64,000 bases of DNA, taken from NCBI GenBank assembly GCA_030295235.1, contig AP026142.1, positions 248,001 to 312,000 of the forward strand, given 5' to 3'. The notes beneath the pieces are model-generated. The model was not told the origin of the DNA and ran no database searches. It was given only the letters and a program-made list of their open reading frames with translations. The first letter of the stretch is position 1, and every line of letters starts with the position of its first letter. Origin of the DNA: Fistulifera solaris. Taxonomy: Eukaryota; Bacillariophyta; Bacillariophyceae; Naviculales; Stauroneidaceae. Made by a program: the position numbers and the translations under genes. Positions 22,825 to 35,300 of this stretch are shown piece after piece.

Positions 22825-22956
22825 GTACATGGTATTGGTATTCATTCGAATGTCGCACGGATGTGGTGTTCGTTATCGGTCAGTGCATCTTTATCTTTAG
22901 CCTTTAGCTCTCTCTGGCCATCGACAGTAAGGCTCAAAGTGAGCTTTTCACTTTAG

Positions 22957-23021
22957 TTTAAGAAGTTCGGATACCGGTACCAAGATTTAAGAAGTTCCGG
23001 ATACCGGTACAGGTACCAAGA
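22957..23021. repeat. Imperfect direct tandem repeat with GGTACC palindromes
   Basis: Two copies of a unit starting TTTAAGAAGTTC(C)GGATACC and ending GGTACCAAGA (22957-22985 and 22986-23021); the second copy has an internal insertion. It lies in the 230-330 base spacer between the P450 and methyltransferase genes. Confidence 0.75.
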
Positions 23022-23152
23022 TTTTCGAAGAACTCAAGATTTTCTGGTCGCTCTTTTCATTGCAGTTGTCAAATTATGCGAACCGCTTCATGAAAGAGAA
23101 AGATTATCGCCTTTCGGCACGGATATCACCGTGTCATCAAAAGCCATTCATC

Positions 23153-24297
23153 ATGTTCTTTCGCAAGTTGTCTACATGCTTTATTCCAGCATATTCCTAC
23201 CGCATAAGTCGCTTGACAAGCTCGATGAGTATCGCGAAAGGTCTTCTGGAGGCTCACTCAGATGCCGGCAATCGTATCGCTGGCACAGGAATCGCTGGTT
23301 CGAAACCACTCTTGCTCACTGGCGATGAGTTTCAGGTTTCCAATGATGGAATTGCGCGCAGCTTGTATGAGATTGACGGCAGCTACTCCATCGCCATCGA
23401 AGAGCTCTATGATTTGAAGCACAACAAAAGAATTTTGTCGTTCGTCAGCAGAGCAGTTCGCAACTGTCGAGCGAAAAAGGAATGGATGTACTCTCGAGAA
23501 ATGCTCGAGGTGTGGTTCCGTTGGGTAGGTGTTTGGCAGCGGTCGAAATTCAAGAGATTGAGGAGCACGATTTGTTTCTTGGTGAAGCTGGCACAGGGTC
23601 AACAACATGGGAATCGTCAATCGCAATGGCATTGTTCCTTCACGAAAATCCCGAGGCTCTTCTCGGTGACGTTGTTGAAGTGGGTTGTGGAGTTGGTTTA
23701 GGAGGCATTTTGAACGCATGGACGAAATATTCGTCGCCTTTCATGTCTTCCTTAGGTGGATCGATCACCTTGACAGACGGAAATGATAAAGTGTTGACGC
23801 AGTGCCGAGAAAACTTGACCTCAAATTGCAGTTTATTTCAATACAACTATCATGACATATCCACCAGAAAATTAGAATGGCACGAATATCCTGGAAAATG
23901 CAACTCCATGCGGGCATCCTTTGATACTGTGGTTGGGTGCGACTGCGCGTATCGGTACAAGGACATCGATGCGCTTAGCGAGACCATGAGTGATCTTTTG
24001 GCGCCAGGTGGAACAATACATTTCTTTGCACCTTACAATCGAAGTACTTTATATGATTTGATACGCGCTCTGAAAGACGGTCTCGGGTTAAACGTTCTCC
24101 TGGATTGGATTGACCTAAATCGATACCGTTTGAAACCAGGATGTCGAAGCAAATTGCCAGGCGAAACTATCTCATTTGAGGACTGCCTTTACGCTTCAAA
24201 AGCGACGGCAAAAATACTTCATATTATAGCATCGAAAAAGATCGAAAGCGGTAGTGTAGCAAATTTAAACACACGTGACATGCACGCTATCGATTAG
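23153..24297 (+). CDS. SAM-dependent methyltransferase (METTL/Methyltransf_16-like)
   Basis: Probable class I methyltransferase of the small-molecule/protein-lysine type. The C-terminal part shows the Rossmann features: TWESSIAMALFL, motif I VVEVGCGVGLGG, an acidic post-II SITLTDGND, and motif IV FDTVVGCDCAYR; GTIHFFAPY is the beta-5 strand. The N-terminal part (IAKGLLEAHSDAG, ITG and LLTGDEF) is in another frame up to MYSREMLEV; adding one base around 23511-23518 joins it to VPLGRCLAAVEIQEIEEHDLFLGEAGTG, the typical lead-in of Methyltransf_16 enzymes. Start uncertain: Met at 23153, with Met at 23060 or 23225 possible. The early basic, Ser/Tyr-rich residues could be an organelle presequence. 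Substrate unknown. Confidence 0.75.
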
Positions 24298-24395
24298 ATC
24301 TCAAATCCGTGCCGTTTAATGCATGAAATCCATATCCAGATTCATCGGTCGCATACGCACTAACTTCTCGTCATCTCTGTCAATCAATGTCAGAT

Positions 24396-27300
24396 CTATT
24401 CTAGTGTTTTTAGGAGAGAAAGGATTTCATCCACTGACTTCTGCAAACGCTCCACTCGATCTTCTAAGCCTTTCAAATCCTCGACAGTCAGAGTCGAATC
24501 CCGCAAAATCATCTTAGGCTGCGGTGCTGGTTGAAAGAAACGGTATAAAAGCAAAGCAGCAATGCAGAAGCCAGCAATTGTAATGAAGGTCAACGGGAGA
24601 GCTGGTTTTCGTTCGCTGGACCTCATAGTTTCGTCAGGGCCTGTAGCATGTGATTCAGTCGGCGCTTCCGTTCCTCCAGCTTCGATACACGCTTTTCGAA
24701 CGTAATCGAACAAGTTCCGGTGCACCGCTGAAGCTTCTTCAATGGCGCTAGAACGAATCTTGCTTTTCAGGATTGTACTTTTGCGGAATGTCACGGCAAC
24801 CCCAACCTCGACGAGAATGCCATTTTGGCTGCTGCTCCGAGCTACCCACCTCACTTCCACAAAGAAGCATTCAGAGTATGGAATGCCCTCAAAATCAATA
24901 GTCATACTCATCACACATTTTTCCTGATTTTCTAACCGGCAGAATTGGGTCTGAAAATGAAAGGTGAATGCGACGATATTCTTTCAATGCTTATATGTCC
25001 TTTCTGGTATCGAATGTAGACGTACCTGCCTAACTTCCGCAACTGGTGGTCCGATGTAGAGATGAGTTTTCCTCTTCACTCTGTACTGAACGGAGCGCTT
25101 TTGATCGTATTGCTCCTTATCCGATGGGTTTTGGCATTTGGTGGGGTCCCAAGAACCCACCTCTACATCTAGACAAGTCTCCTTGAGCCACGTTTCGTAC
25201 AGAGACTTCTCCCATACTATCTCGTAGAACCGCTGCACAGATATATTATTCAGATGGCGGCTAAAAACTTGGTCCATTCGCTCTAAAATTTTGTCCGGAA
25301 AAATTGTCTTTGTCTCAATATCACCCGTAGATGTGCCTTCAACATGGCTTATCTGTCTTAGCACTTTCTCATTCTCAATAACTTTCAATTTCACCTTGGC
25401 TCTATTGACGCTGTCTGTAAGTATCTCAAAAGCCTGCTGGGCACGCAGAAATCCGTGTGTGCCAAAATCCATCGTTACCTTGCCGTCTGTGTTCTGAACA
25501 AGAACACGGATAAATTCACGGCTGCTCTTCCATGAAACTGCTTTTAATTCGAGTCTATTGATTTCCAGGTCCCATGTGTAGTGAAACGCGCTTTCCTTTC
25601 CAACTTGAAAACCAGAGGGCTGTTTCAGATAGGAAAGCTACTCCGTAAGAAATGTCCAACATCTTGTCCATATCGCCCAATGAACACGGAAAGTACATGG
25701 GTTTTACTCCTTCCGACGGTTTGTCAATATCGTGCTTATCGGTCCAAAAGTACGACAGGAAGAGGTCGGTGGTTGCCCCGCGACCAGATGCTTTTCGGTG
25801 GCGTCGTCGAGTCCTTTTCCGAAAAGTTAGCTTCTCACGTATCGAGTCATGCACTCCTAACATCCCATTGCCGTTTATGGGCAGCCCCATCCACTTACTT
25901 ATCTGCCCGTCTGTATCATCTCCACCCCCCATAGATATTGAAAGCAATTTGTCGTCTTCGTCCTGAGATCTACTCTTACTCTTAGCTACTGCCGAATCAT
26001 TCTCTCCACCCAAATATGAGCTGTCATTAAAACTAGAGTCCTCCATTGAAATGTCGCTTTCCATGCAACCCTCATCTACAAAAATTTCTTCTCCATTCTC
26101 AGAAAGTTCGTTGCTTTCATAACTTGTCAGAATTTTGGCAAGGATCGGTGTCGCAACTGTGAGTGCGTTGCTCGCAATAGCAGGGTTTTCACCATGATGT
26201 TCTCCACAGAAGTCAGGGAATTCTGCACAGTAATGAACTGCTCTGCTATTCATAGCATCGACGTGTAGCTGCGGTGAAATCTCCGAAGTATTGACCGACG
26301 AGGCGCTAAGTGTTCTCTCGCATGATGAAATTATTAGCGAACCGAGCTGTCCTATCACTGTATTCATTTCCCCCCAACCGCCTTCATCTTCTTTGTCAAA
26401 TTGAGCACTTAACCGTTCTGCGTTGTCGCGGTACTTGTCACATAAGCGCTTCACTTCTTTACTTGCGGAATCCAAGACCTGACGAGACTTAACCTCCTTC
26501 TCATCAGCTTGTTCTAAATTGTTTTGAGCCAAGCTCGCTCTGGTTGACGGGTTCAACATACTCAAAGCATGTTCTCCGCCATTTGGTAAGGCAGACAACA
26601 TAGTTGCAATATGCCTCGAAACGTGTTTGTTAACAGACGACGGGCTCGAAGCTTCACTTTCTTTGTAATCGATCGAAGAGACTCTTTCTCGCGCTTTCGC
26701 TTGCTCATCTGTCGTCAGAAGGTATAGCTGACGAGCTCTTGATTTTCTGTGCGCTGAATCGCAAAGTTGCTTGTAAAGCATCTCCTCGCTATTCGACGCA
26801 GCAGTCAGCAACTTGTCTCCATACGTGATAGTGTTGGAAATGTGCGTTCGAGATAACTGTCGCACTTCCAAGGCACAGGAACTCGCTGCATTTGCTTCAA
26901 CAAAAATGTAAGACGAAATCCCATCCAAAAGTTCCACAATATGTGTTGCATCTCGATCTTTGAGTTCCCCGCAAACTGTCTGCAAGCTTTTCATTTCGGA
27001 TTCATTCTTCAACGAAATTTCATTCAAGGTTTTACTCAAAGCATCAAACCCAGAAGAGATGTATTCGATAAAAGCAGCGAGAACACGAAAGTGCTGGACC
27101 CTAGCCGCTCGATCCGCGACCCGTGACCGAAACGTATCTCGGAGAATTCCTATCTCTTCCGGAAGTCCTAATGTTTCCGCATCCATCACTCCCGATCCTT
27201 CTTCGTAACGAGACGAGTTGCTAGACGACGATCGTCTTCGGACATGTTTGGAAATATCTCTTCTTTCTTCTTCTGCTCCTGCTATGCTCGCTACGATGTC

Positions 27301-28207
27301 TTTCTTAACACTATGTATGACCTCTTGTGCTGTTTGTTGCAGTGACTGGACTCCTAAAGCAAGTGCTGACGTCGTAAAATGCATACGATGATCTTCCAGG
27401 AGTTGCAGCGACTCGAGAGCTACTTTCTCCATCTCTCTGCATTGATCGCTCGCTGCTTCTACCCATTCCTTAAATTTTGAGTAACGAAGCTTTTGCTGTT
27501 GTAAATCTTCACACATACTCTTCAAAGAGACGGGCATATTTCTTTCACTAGTTTTTCCGTTTGCTATCCATTCTCGTGCTGCTTGTTCTGCCGCCTGCAA
27601 AGATCGATCGTAGGTTTTCGCAAGTCGTTCCGTACTTTGACGAACGAGAACGCAGGTTCGCCGACTGGCAAGATATTTTTCACGAATACCCTGCAACGTG
27701 TCCGAGTACGCTTGTAGCAAACTTTTGAACGGTATGCCGATCTCCGTTCGCAGCGAGTTGGCAAGCTTCGATGTACTACCGCTCCAAAAGACCAACGATT
27801 GTTGAACATCGGAGGCATCTCTACCAATTTCTTTCAAATACTGCCCTGCTTTTTAAGAGTGATTGTGAAAATTCATCATAAGCACGCGATACTTCGAGCA
27901 ACAAAACAGTAGCTCGGCCGTAAAGACCGGTCAATGTACGACCTCGTTCCACGAGTGCAAGAAGGACGCAACCGTGTTGCGCTTCCTTGGTTCCAGCAAC
28001 AATATCTTTACAGGGAGAGAAAACATCTGAGGAAGGGCTTCTTAGAGCAGTTGCCCACTCAATTTTTTTCTCCTTTTCATGAGAACTGTCCTCAGGAGTC
28101 GATGCGTCGCCTTTTTCTTCACTATTTTCTGTCCTTTCTTCCGTTTGCTCAGCAATACTATCGGATATTGGCCGATCCAGAGGCGTGGTCTCTATAACCT
28201 CGGGCAT
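24396..28207 (-). CDS. BAR-GRAM-VASt-TM protein, membrane-contact-site sterol/lipid transfer candidate
   Basis: About 1,244 aa corrected; exons 28207-25026 and 24950-24396 around a 75 nt intron. Order: acidic N-terminus; a long helical BAR/F-BAR-like region (residues about 90-430, YDEFSQSLLK to SIDYKE); disordered acidic linker; a GRAM/PH-like domain (FLSYFWTDK, YFPCSL, FHYTWDLEINRLELKAVSW); a VASt domain (ISVQRFYEIVWEKSLYETWL to TFRKSTILKSKIRS); a transmembrane helix about 1180-1199 (TFITIAGFCIAALLLYRFF); and a coiled-coil tail. Yeast Lam1/Lam3 also pair BAR with PH and VASt domains and act in sterol transfer at ER-plasma membrane contacts. Two frame changes (a T5 run on this strand near 27853, and near 25610) each need one base fewer; exon 1 is then divisible by three. 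Confidence 0.85.
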
Positions 28208-28676
28208 CTTATGTGTATGTGACGTGATTACGGCAGAGTGGATATCAAGACGCCAGAGCTGTCTGAATCACCATGGTGGTTTTGCGAGACGTCGAATTAT
28301 CATCGATGGATAAAATTCGATGACATGTTTCAGGATATTCGCGAAAGATCCGTGATCCGTGATTCGTCGAGTACATTCATTGGCTATAGTCTCAATTGTA
28401 GTTAGAGGAGAGACGACCGTATCACCGACGTATTTTCTACTGTACAGCTAAAAGAACAGAGCTAACGACACCGAAATAATAATTAATACCAGATTCTCAT
28501 TGCTTGGCGCTTTGGGATTGTGGACCGTTTTCTCACATCAAGCAATTCTTTCTTGTTCTGGTCGACCATTTGGTGTAGAGCGACAAGATTCCTATCTATG
28601 AGGCATCTTTTCTTTACGCAGGTCTCTCAGCGACTGTATGCAATATTTTCGAAACAAAAATCCTTGTCGCCAAATT
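28208..28676. promoter_or_regulatory. Intergenic, upstream of BAR-GRAM-VASt gene
   Basis: About 470 bases between two minus-strand genes: the 3' side of the beta-propeller gene and the promoter of the BAR protein. No coding sequence supported. Confidence 0.4.
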
Positions 28677-30130
28677 TCATCGAATCATAAAATTGAGCGT
28701 TAGCATGCATACTGCCGGAACCGTTGCAAGAGGAGATAAATCCATGGCTGACGAAGCATTCGCTATTGTCTCGGAACCTTGATGGGATGGAGCACTCGTT
28801 CGTGTCGGCATTCCTATTGGTGCGCTCTCGGGTGTATCCGTGGGGACGACTGCTTGGTCCTCATCCGTCAAGAACCCGAATGCGTACCCAGTTGCACCGA
28901 TCGAAACAACGCTTCCAGCCAGTAATAAGCGAGTTCCGTTCGTAGAAAGCGACATAGAGGAGGGAATGAAGCCACCCGGAAAGTTGCTAAATCGCCAAAT
29001 GAAATCCGACGTCAAGGCATCCGCACGCACCAGGTCTCCACTACAAGTAAAAGAATACAACGAGGAACCATCCGGGCTTAAAATTGCCGGGATAGTCGGG
29101 CAGAGCGTGGCACGCCATAAAATACGGTCTTCAGGGATAGAATATGCTTCTGTCACTGCATTCAAGCTGTTTGCTACGTAAATAATTTTCCCATTGGGAG
29201 AGATCAGCGGACTGAATTTTGAAGCTATTCCAGCGAGTCAAGTTAGATAGGGCATGGTTGAAAGCGACTTCAAAAATGCGTTTACTTACCGTCCGCTATT
29301 TGATCCGTCACAATTTCAGCTGGAAAGAAAAGAAAGTCAGCTTGGCTTCGATACAAGCCACGGCTGTCACCCGTCCGTAACGTATATACATACTGTTGAT
29401 CCGGGCTAATTACCAAGCCGACATTGGTCGTTTCTCCTAGTATTGGTCCACTAGATCCTGTCAAAACACCGGAAGTTAGGTTGTGGACGGTCAATGGGTA
29501 TCCTTTTTCCGTCGCCTGGTTCACAGCGAAAAGAAAGTCGTCTGTGGCAGCCACTTGGTCGGTCTTCAAGTCCGTCGCAGACCATAGCATGCGACCAGTG
29601 GGATCGAGGACGACGATCCCGTCCGTCATACTGCAATAAACAATAGTATCGGACGTGGAATTCTTGGACTGAGGTACAATTAAGGGTGGCACTCCCTTGT
29701 TGGATTGACGGGCCAAACTGTTCGACCACACTACACCCAGGCTCTCAGTCGACACACCATGAATTCCAACATTTTTTTCCCGATCGGCCCGAAAAGGACT
29801 CACCACCAACATCCTTTCGTCGCTCGTGAGCGAGCAAGCGCCCACTTTGCTGCGACCCGACGTAATCAGCTTCGAATTGACAATTTCACCCGTCTTGGAC
29901 TTCATTTTATATACCCATGATTCCGATGAGCTACCGACGCCGATGGGACGATTGATTGTCAAATAGATACTACCATTAGCATCTCCTGCGATCCCTTCAA
30001 TACTTGAATCTTTGATGCTCGCGTTAAAATAGATTTTTGGAGATGGTAATCCCTGGCCCGACGTGACTGGAATCGGAAGACTGAGAACGCCGACGAAGAA
30101 ATGAAGGATGTTCGGTATCCTCGTTAACAT
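28677..30130 (-). CDS. Secreted PQQ-type beta-propeller protein, possibly GPI-anchored
   Basis: 462 aa; exons 30130-29290 and 29224-28677 with a 65 nt phase-1 intron. N-terminal signal peptide (ILHFFVGVLSLPIPVTSGQG). The body repeats a beta-propeller blade pattern resembling PQQ/WD-like sheets: GDANGSIYLTIN, SWVYKMKSKTGEIV, DTIVYCSMTDGIVVLDPTGRM, SPNGKIIYVANSLNAV and SPDGSSLYSFTCSGDL, all with a strand, a Gly turn, then an aromatic. A Ser/Thr/Pro-rich stretch precedes a hydrophobic C-terminus (ATVPAVCMLTLNFMIR), which would suit a GPI signal. No dehydrogenase active-site residues could be identified, so an enzymatic role is not supported. It probably acts at the cell surface. Confidence 0.75.
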
Positions 30131-30656
30131 GGTGCAGACGTGTCGTTGTGTTTCGTCGGGCGAGATGAAAGGTCAGTTGTCGTGTTTGCTTTTGCCGGCA
30201 TGCACCTGAGTTACCTTGAATGAATACTTGTTTGTCTCTTCCAATCGCTCTTGTTCTTGAGGCCTTAACGCAATAATTGTAATGTCTTGTTATTCGGTGC
30301 CTTTTTGTTGGCATCGGCATTATTCGGTTTGTATAATCGTCCCTTCAAGGAAAATACTTCAATGCGCACTGTATTTGCTACTGTAAAGCAGTATCGCACT
30401 GGTGGCTTTTGAGTTCCTGATAAATCAACCACGGTACTCATATACAACATACTACGTAGATCGGTACAACATAGGCTTTCAGTCACAAAAGCTATGTCAT
30501 CATACTTCTTGACGTCATTCTCCTCTACCATGGGCCTTCCAAGAGACAGTTCAAATACATGGTATCATTTATTTTGTTACAATTAGTCGAATTATCTGAA
30601 TTATCAGCGCTCGTCCAATTTTTCTTTTTCTCGTTAAGACCCGTGACCACCAAAAA
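30131..30656. promoter_or_regulatory. Intergenic with CRE element and doubtful 88-codon frame
   Basis: Upstream of the beta-propeller gene. A perfect TGACGTCA lies at 30510-30517, about 380 bases before that start. A minus-strand frame at 30531-30265 (88 aa, beginning MVEENDVKKYDDIAF) has fairly protein-like composition but no recognised domain; I leave it uncalled. Nothing else seen. Confidence 0.3.
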
Positions 30657-31620
30657 TTAACCAAGCAAGGTTGATTTGTATCGAAGCCCGTAACCGTCTT
30701 CGTACACACCCAGTGCTCCCGCACGAAGAGCCCAAGCGTTCTTCCCGGTACCACTGACAACTTGCTTCATATCGCGAAGAAAAATGAGCTGCTGCTGCAG
30801 ATCTTTCGGGATATGCGGGCATGTGTCGCAAAGGTGCGTATTGGACATGCTCAATGCCATCTGGTACACTCCCTCGAGTTTCGATGGGAAATAGACCGCT
30901 CCTCTCGTGCGCTTGTCCGGTGGTACAAGCGCGCAGTGCATACAGCGGATACCCACTTGCCCTACGACAATGGGTTTGTTTCGTCCTTGTGCTGCCGCCC
31001 GGCTTTCCTGCAATAATTGAAATGTAAGATGACGATGACGACTCATAAAGAATTTCCCCCAAATTTTGAATTATTCTCACTTCCTCATTTGCTTCGAAAA
31101 ATTGAATTTGTTTTCGAAGGAGTACATGATAGTCTATTAGGAACGCAGTAATGGAGGCACGTGAGGAATCCGTCTTGCAATCGCACTTTGAACTTAATCA
31201 TAAGTTGAGCACTTACCAGTCAAATACTTCCCATCGCACGATAGATAAAGCATATTTGGAGGTCGTCCTGTTGTAAAATAATGGAATAAAACAGGATTAG
31301 CAAGTAAAAAACGGCGCGAGGACCAGCAACAAAATCGACGATCTCAACAGTGTAGTTTTCCTGGTATTTGATTGACAATGCCCAGTGATGATCCGTCTTT
31401 TACATGAATCATGGAGCAGTAATTCAAACTATTGGCGCGCACCTGTCATTATATGTTCGATGGATGGAGTAATAACGCTGGGAGATTCCTCGGGCTCGTT
31501 TTCAGTCAAAGCCAGCCATTCATCATCGGCTAGCGCCATCATATCCTGTTCCATTTCATTATCCAGGGGTGGCTCGGTGTCCATCTGCATCTGGTTACCT
31601 TCATACATTGCAGCTTCCAT
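30657..31620 (-). CDS. Diatom-type Cys/His domain protein, unknown function
   Basis: The first exon starts at 31620 with an acidic Met/Glu/Asp-rich stretch (MEAAMYEGNQMQM, EWLALTENEPEE). A middle exon probably encodes RPPNMLYLSCDGKYLT (GTAAGT donor at its end), and the last exon runs to 30657. The last exon holds VVGQVGIRCMHC, RGAVYFPSKLEGVYQ, NTHLCDTCPHIP and WALRAGALGVYE. This CxxC-YFPxxL-H-CxxxP arrangement recurs in many diatom predicted proteins (memory) and may be a small metal-binding domain. Exact splice phases between the last two exons do not fit, so an indel or different splice site is likely. Probably nuclear or cytosolic; no function is assigned. Confidence 0.55.
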
Positions 31621-32323
31621 GATTGAATCGATTATAATATGATTTCGGGGTCTGTCTTCGATCGGGAAGGTTTTTGTTCACCACAATCAAAGCCGCAAAT
31701 GAACGCTTTTGGCCGCCTGCGGATGCGGATGCGAACTACGCCGTTTTCTTTCGGCATCGCGGACTTTTTTGGCGCGTGGGGCAATTGTAAGTTTATAAGC
31801 AACCAATTAGAGTCATTTTGTGAGACTATTTTTTTAAAGTTGTGACTTCTTTATCATTAGATCTACGAAATTCGGAGTACATACTTGATATAATTACACT
31901 AAGTACTAAGTACGAAGTGTTGGGCACTACTTCAAATAAGAGACAGTTTAGATTTTAGATTTAGAATTTGTCGAGATTCGAGCGTCGAGCTTCGAGCGAC
32001 TAGCAGGGTGCTACTACTGTTTGAACTACAAAGAACACAGATGTCAGAAAGCGAAGTGATAAAGCTGTTTTTGACGTCACATATATGTAAATTTCAAGTA
32101 AACGTCAAACGAACAATTCTGGCCGCCGCGCCGCCGCCGGATTGCGCGCGTCTGTCATTCGTTCACCAAATTGACTCGATCCTGCTCGATCCGACGATTT
32201 TTTTCAAACAAACAAAAAAAAAAGAAACTCTCTCTCATCACGCACCCGATAGCATGTATCACGCCCTGGAAGCAGGCAATCAATCCCACAACTGCCTTTT
32301 TCTCTCCACTCGTTCACACAGCC
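31621..32323. promoter_or_regulatory. Bidirectional promoter region with CRE, upstream of TPP2
   Basis: About 700 bases between divergent genes. A perfect TGACGTCA is at 32072-32079, some 245 bases before the TPP2 start. Short direct repeats of TTCGAGCG-like sequence lie near 31975-32000, and an A11 run at 32213-32223. No gene seen. Confidence 0.45.
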
Positions 32324-35300
32324 ATGTCATTTCCCACTGAAGACTTGGTGCCGAAGAAGGAAACGAATGTGTGGAGCTTCTTGCAGCAAAATCCTCAGTA
32401 TGATGGACGAAATGTCCGAATTGGCATTTTGGATACAGGCATTGACCCTGGAGCCTCGGGACTGTTTTACATGGCCGATAATGTGACACCCAAACTCGTG
32501 GATATGGTGGACTGCACGGGTTCCGGGGATGTGGACGTATCTTACACGAGTACGGCAGTGTGGGTCGAAGATCACTGGGAAGTCACTGGTTTGTCGGGGA
32601 GGACCTTGCAACTAAGCGGAGACTGGACGTTTGTTGCTTTTCCCAATGGAAAGAAGACTAATAAGAAAAAGAAGAATGAAGATGATTTAGACATAAAATC
32701 GGCTGAGAAGGACGAAACGACGACCAAAACTGCTCCAGTGCGTCTCGGTATCAAACGAGCCTACGAACTCTTTCCCGAGCGGTTGACGACTCGCATCAAG
32801 GAAGACCGCAAACGAATTTTTCAAAAACACCTGGACAAGTATATCGCGCAAGTACGGGGTGAACTGACTACTTGTAAAACCAAAACGCCGGAACAAACGA
32901 AAATTCGTGACGATCTCCAATTACAACTGGATGTGCTAACCTCCACGGATTGGATCTCCGACCCTGGTCCCCTATGGGATTGTGTCGTATTTTATGACGG
33001 TGTGGATTATCGTGTTGTCATTGATGGCGAGGAAACGGGGGATTTGAAGCAATTCAAGCCCATGACGTCATTTGCGAAAGAGCGTCAGTTTGGAACTTTC
33101 AGCGTGGTGGATCAGTTCAATTACGGCGTTAATTTCTACAACGACGGCAGTATTCTTAGTATTGTGACAGACGCCAGTCCTCACGGAACTCACGTGGCAG
33201 GGATCGCGGCCGCCGCAGAAGGGGAACGCAGTGGTGTGGCTCCAGGTGCGGAACTTGTATCTCTCAAAATTGGCGACTCGCGATTGGGGTCGATGGAAAC
33301 AGGAACATCTTTGACGAGAGCCATGATCGAAGCTGTTCGGCTCAAGTGTGATATTGTCAATTTATCGTACGGAGAAGGTTGCAAGATACCGAACAGTGGG
33401 CGGTTCGTCGAGCTAGCGGAGGACTTGGTTTGGAAGCACAATATTGTTTTCATTGCAGCTGCAGGAAACAATGGCCCTGCTCTTACGACTCTCGGAGCAC
33501 CTGGTGGAACAACATCGGCAATTATTGGTGTTTCAGCGTATGTTTCCCCTGAGATGATGAAAGCATCTTATGGCTTCGTCAGCCCTAGAGATGAAAGTCA
33601 TATTGGCACAACCTACACATGGAGCAGCGCAGGCCCGACTGCAGATGGAGACTTCGGCAATAATATAACGGCACCTGGAGGAGCAATCACTTCTGTGTCC
33701 AACTGGTGTTTACAGAAATCGCAATTAATGAATGGCACGTCGATGGCGTCACCACATGCAACTGGGTGCGCGGCTTTGCTAATATCTGCTTGTAAAGCGG
33801 AGAACATTCCTGTAACACCAGAACGAATCAAACGCGCATTCGAAAATACAGCCTCGCAGCTGCCACATTTATCTGTAGTCCAACAGGGCTGCGGTATCAT
33901 TCAAGTTGATAAGGCTCTCGAATACCTTCGAGAACACAAATCTGATGCTACGCAGGACGTTTTCTACGCCGTGACGGTAAACAATAACGGGAGAGGAATT
34001 TATTTGCGGCAAATGGCACACTCTCTCGCTCGTCAAAGCTTTTCCGTTGAAATCGATCCCAGGTTTGAACGAGAGGATAGAGTGAGCAAAGACGTTCAAC
34101 AACGGAAACTTGGTTTTGAAATGGAATTCAAGTTGGAGGCGTCGCAACCTTGGGTCACAGCACCGGATTACTTGATGTTGATGAACAATGGAAGATCATT
34201 CAATGTTGTAGTAGATCCAACTAATCTTGATCCTGGTCTGCACACAGCAATGGTTCTAGGTTATGCCAAAAGATCGGAAAAAATTGAACCCATGTTTCGT
34301 TTGCCTATCACAGTGACAAAGCCGCATCCAGTCGAACGCCGTATTGAACTGGGAGTGCTCAGTTTTGAACCAGCAGAAATAAAGCGATTTTTTGTTGTAC
34401 CTCCTCGAGGGGCGACATGGATGGATATTACGCTCCGTGATCACCGCGAAGATTCTGACGTATCTTCAAGACTTTTCGTCCTGCATGCAGTACAACTTCT
34501 GCCGCACTTTGCGTGGAGAGATCATGAGAAGCACGTTTCGCTCGCTTTATTACCCAATCAAACCAATGTCACTAGCATAGCTGTGGAAGATGGTGTAACA
34601 TGTGAGATTTGTGTGGCGCGATACTGGTCAACAATCGGCGACACCCAAATCGATGTTTCAATTCAATTTCGAGGCGTGCGGCCTGTGCCCGACTGCGTCA
34701 ATATACGTGCAGGAACTCATGGTTCTTTGCTTCGACTTCATAATGATTTACAAGATGAAGCCGTTAACCCAAACGCGAGTTTGAATAAGTGGATGACTCC
34801 CATTCGCCCGAAGACAGAATCAATGGCTTCACCCCTTGGCGTACGTGATACACTGCCATCTTGTGAGCGTCAGATCTATGAGCTTGTGCTTGATTATGAA
34901 TTTGAGCAGGAAGAGAAAGGATCGTTCACTGCTCGCGCGTATCCCTTGCAGGATGTACTTTACGAGTCAGCCTTCGAAAGCCAGATGATGCTTTTCTTCG
35001 ATGCGGATAAGATGTATCTGGGAGCCTCTGATGCTTACCCTAGGGAAATCACCGCTTCGAAGGGGACCGTATTATTGCGAATCCAAATCCGTCACGATGA
35101 TCCTGTCAAGCTGTCAGCCTTGAAAGAAATGGTTGTTTGGATCGAGAGAAAGATTGAAAAGGAGATATCGCTCTCAGTTTTTCCTACAAAAGAAGCGTCG
35201 GTGAAGGGGTGCGGCTCGTTCAAAAAGACGACTGTACGTACGGGATCTTCCGTGGCAGTGTACATTGCAGAGCCGCCCCAGACAAAGTTGCCTTCTGGCT

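Noticed and set aside
30265-30531. 88-aa minus-strand gene
   Set aside because: Plausible composition only; no domain, and it lies in the upstream region of the beta-propeller gene with a CRE inside.
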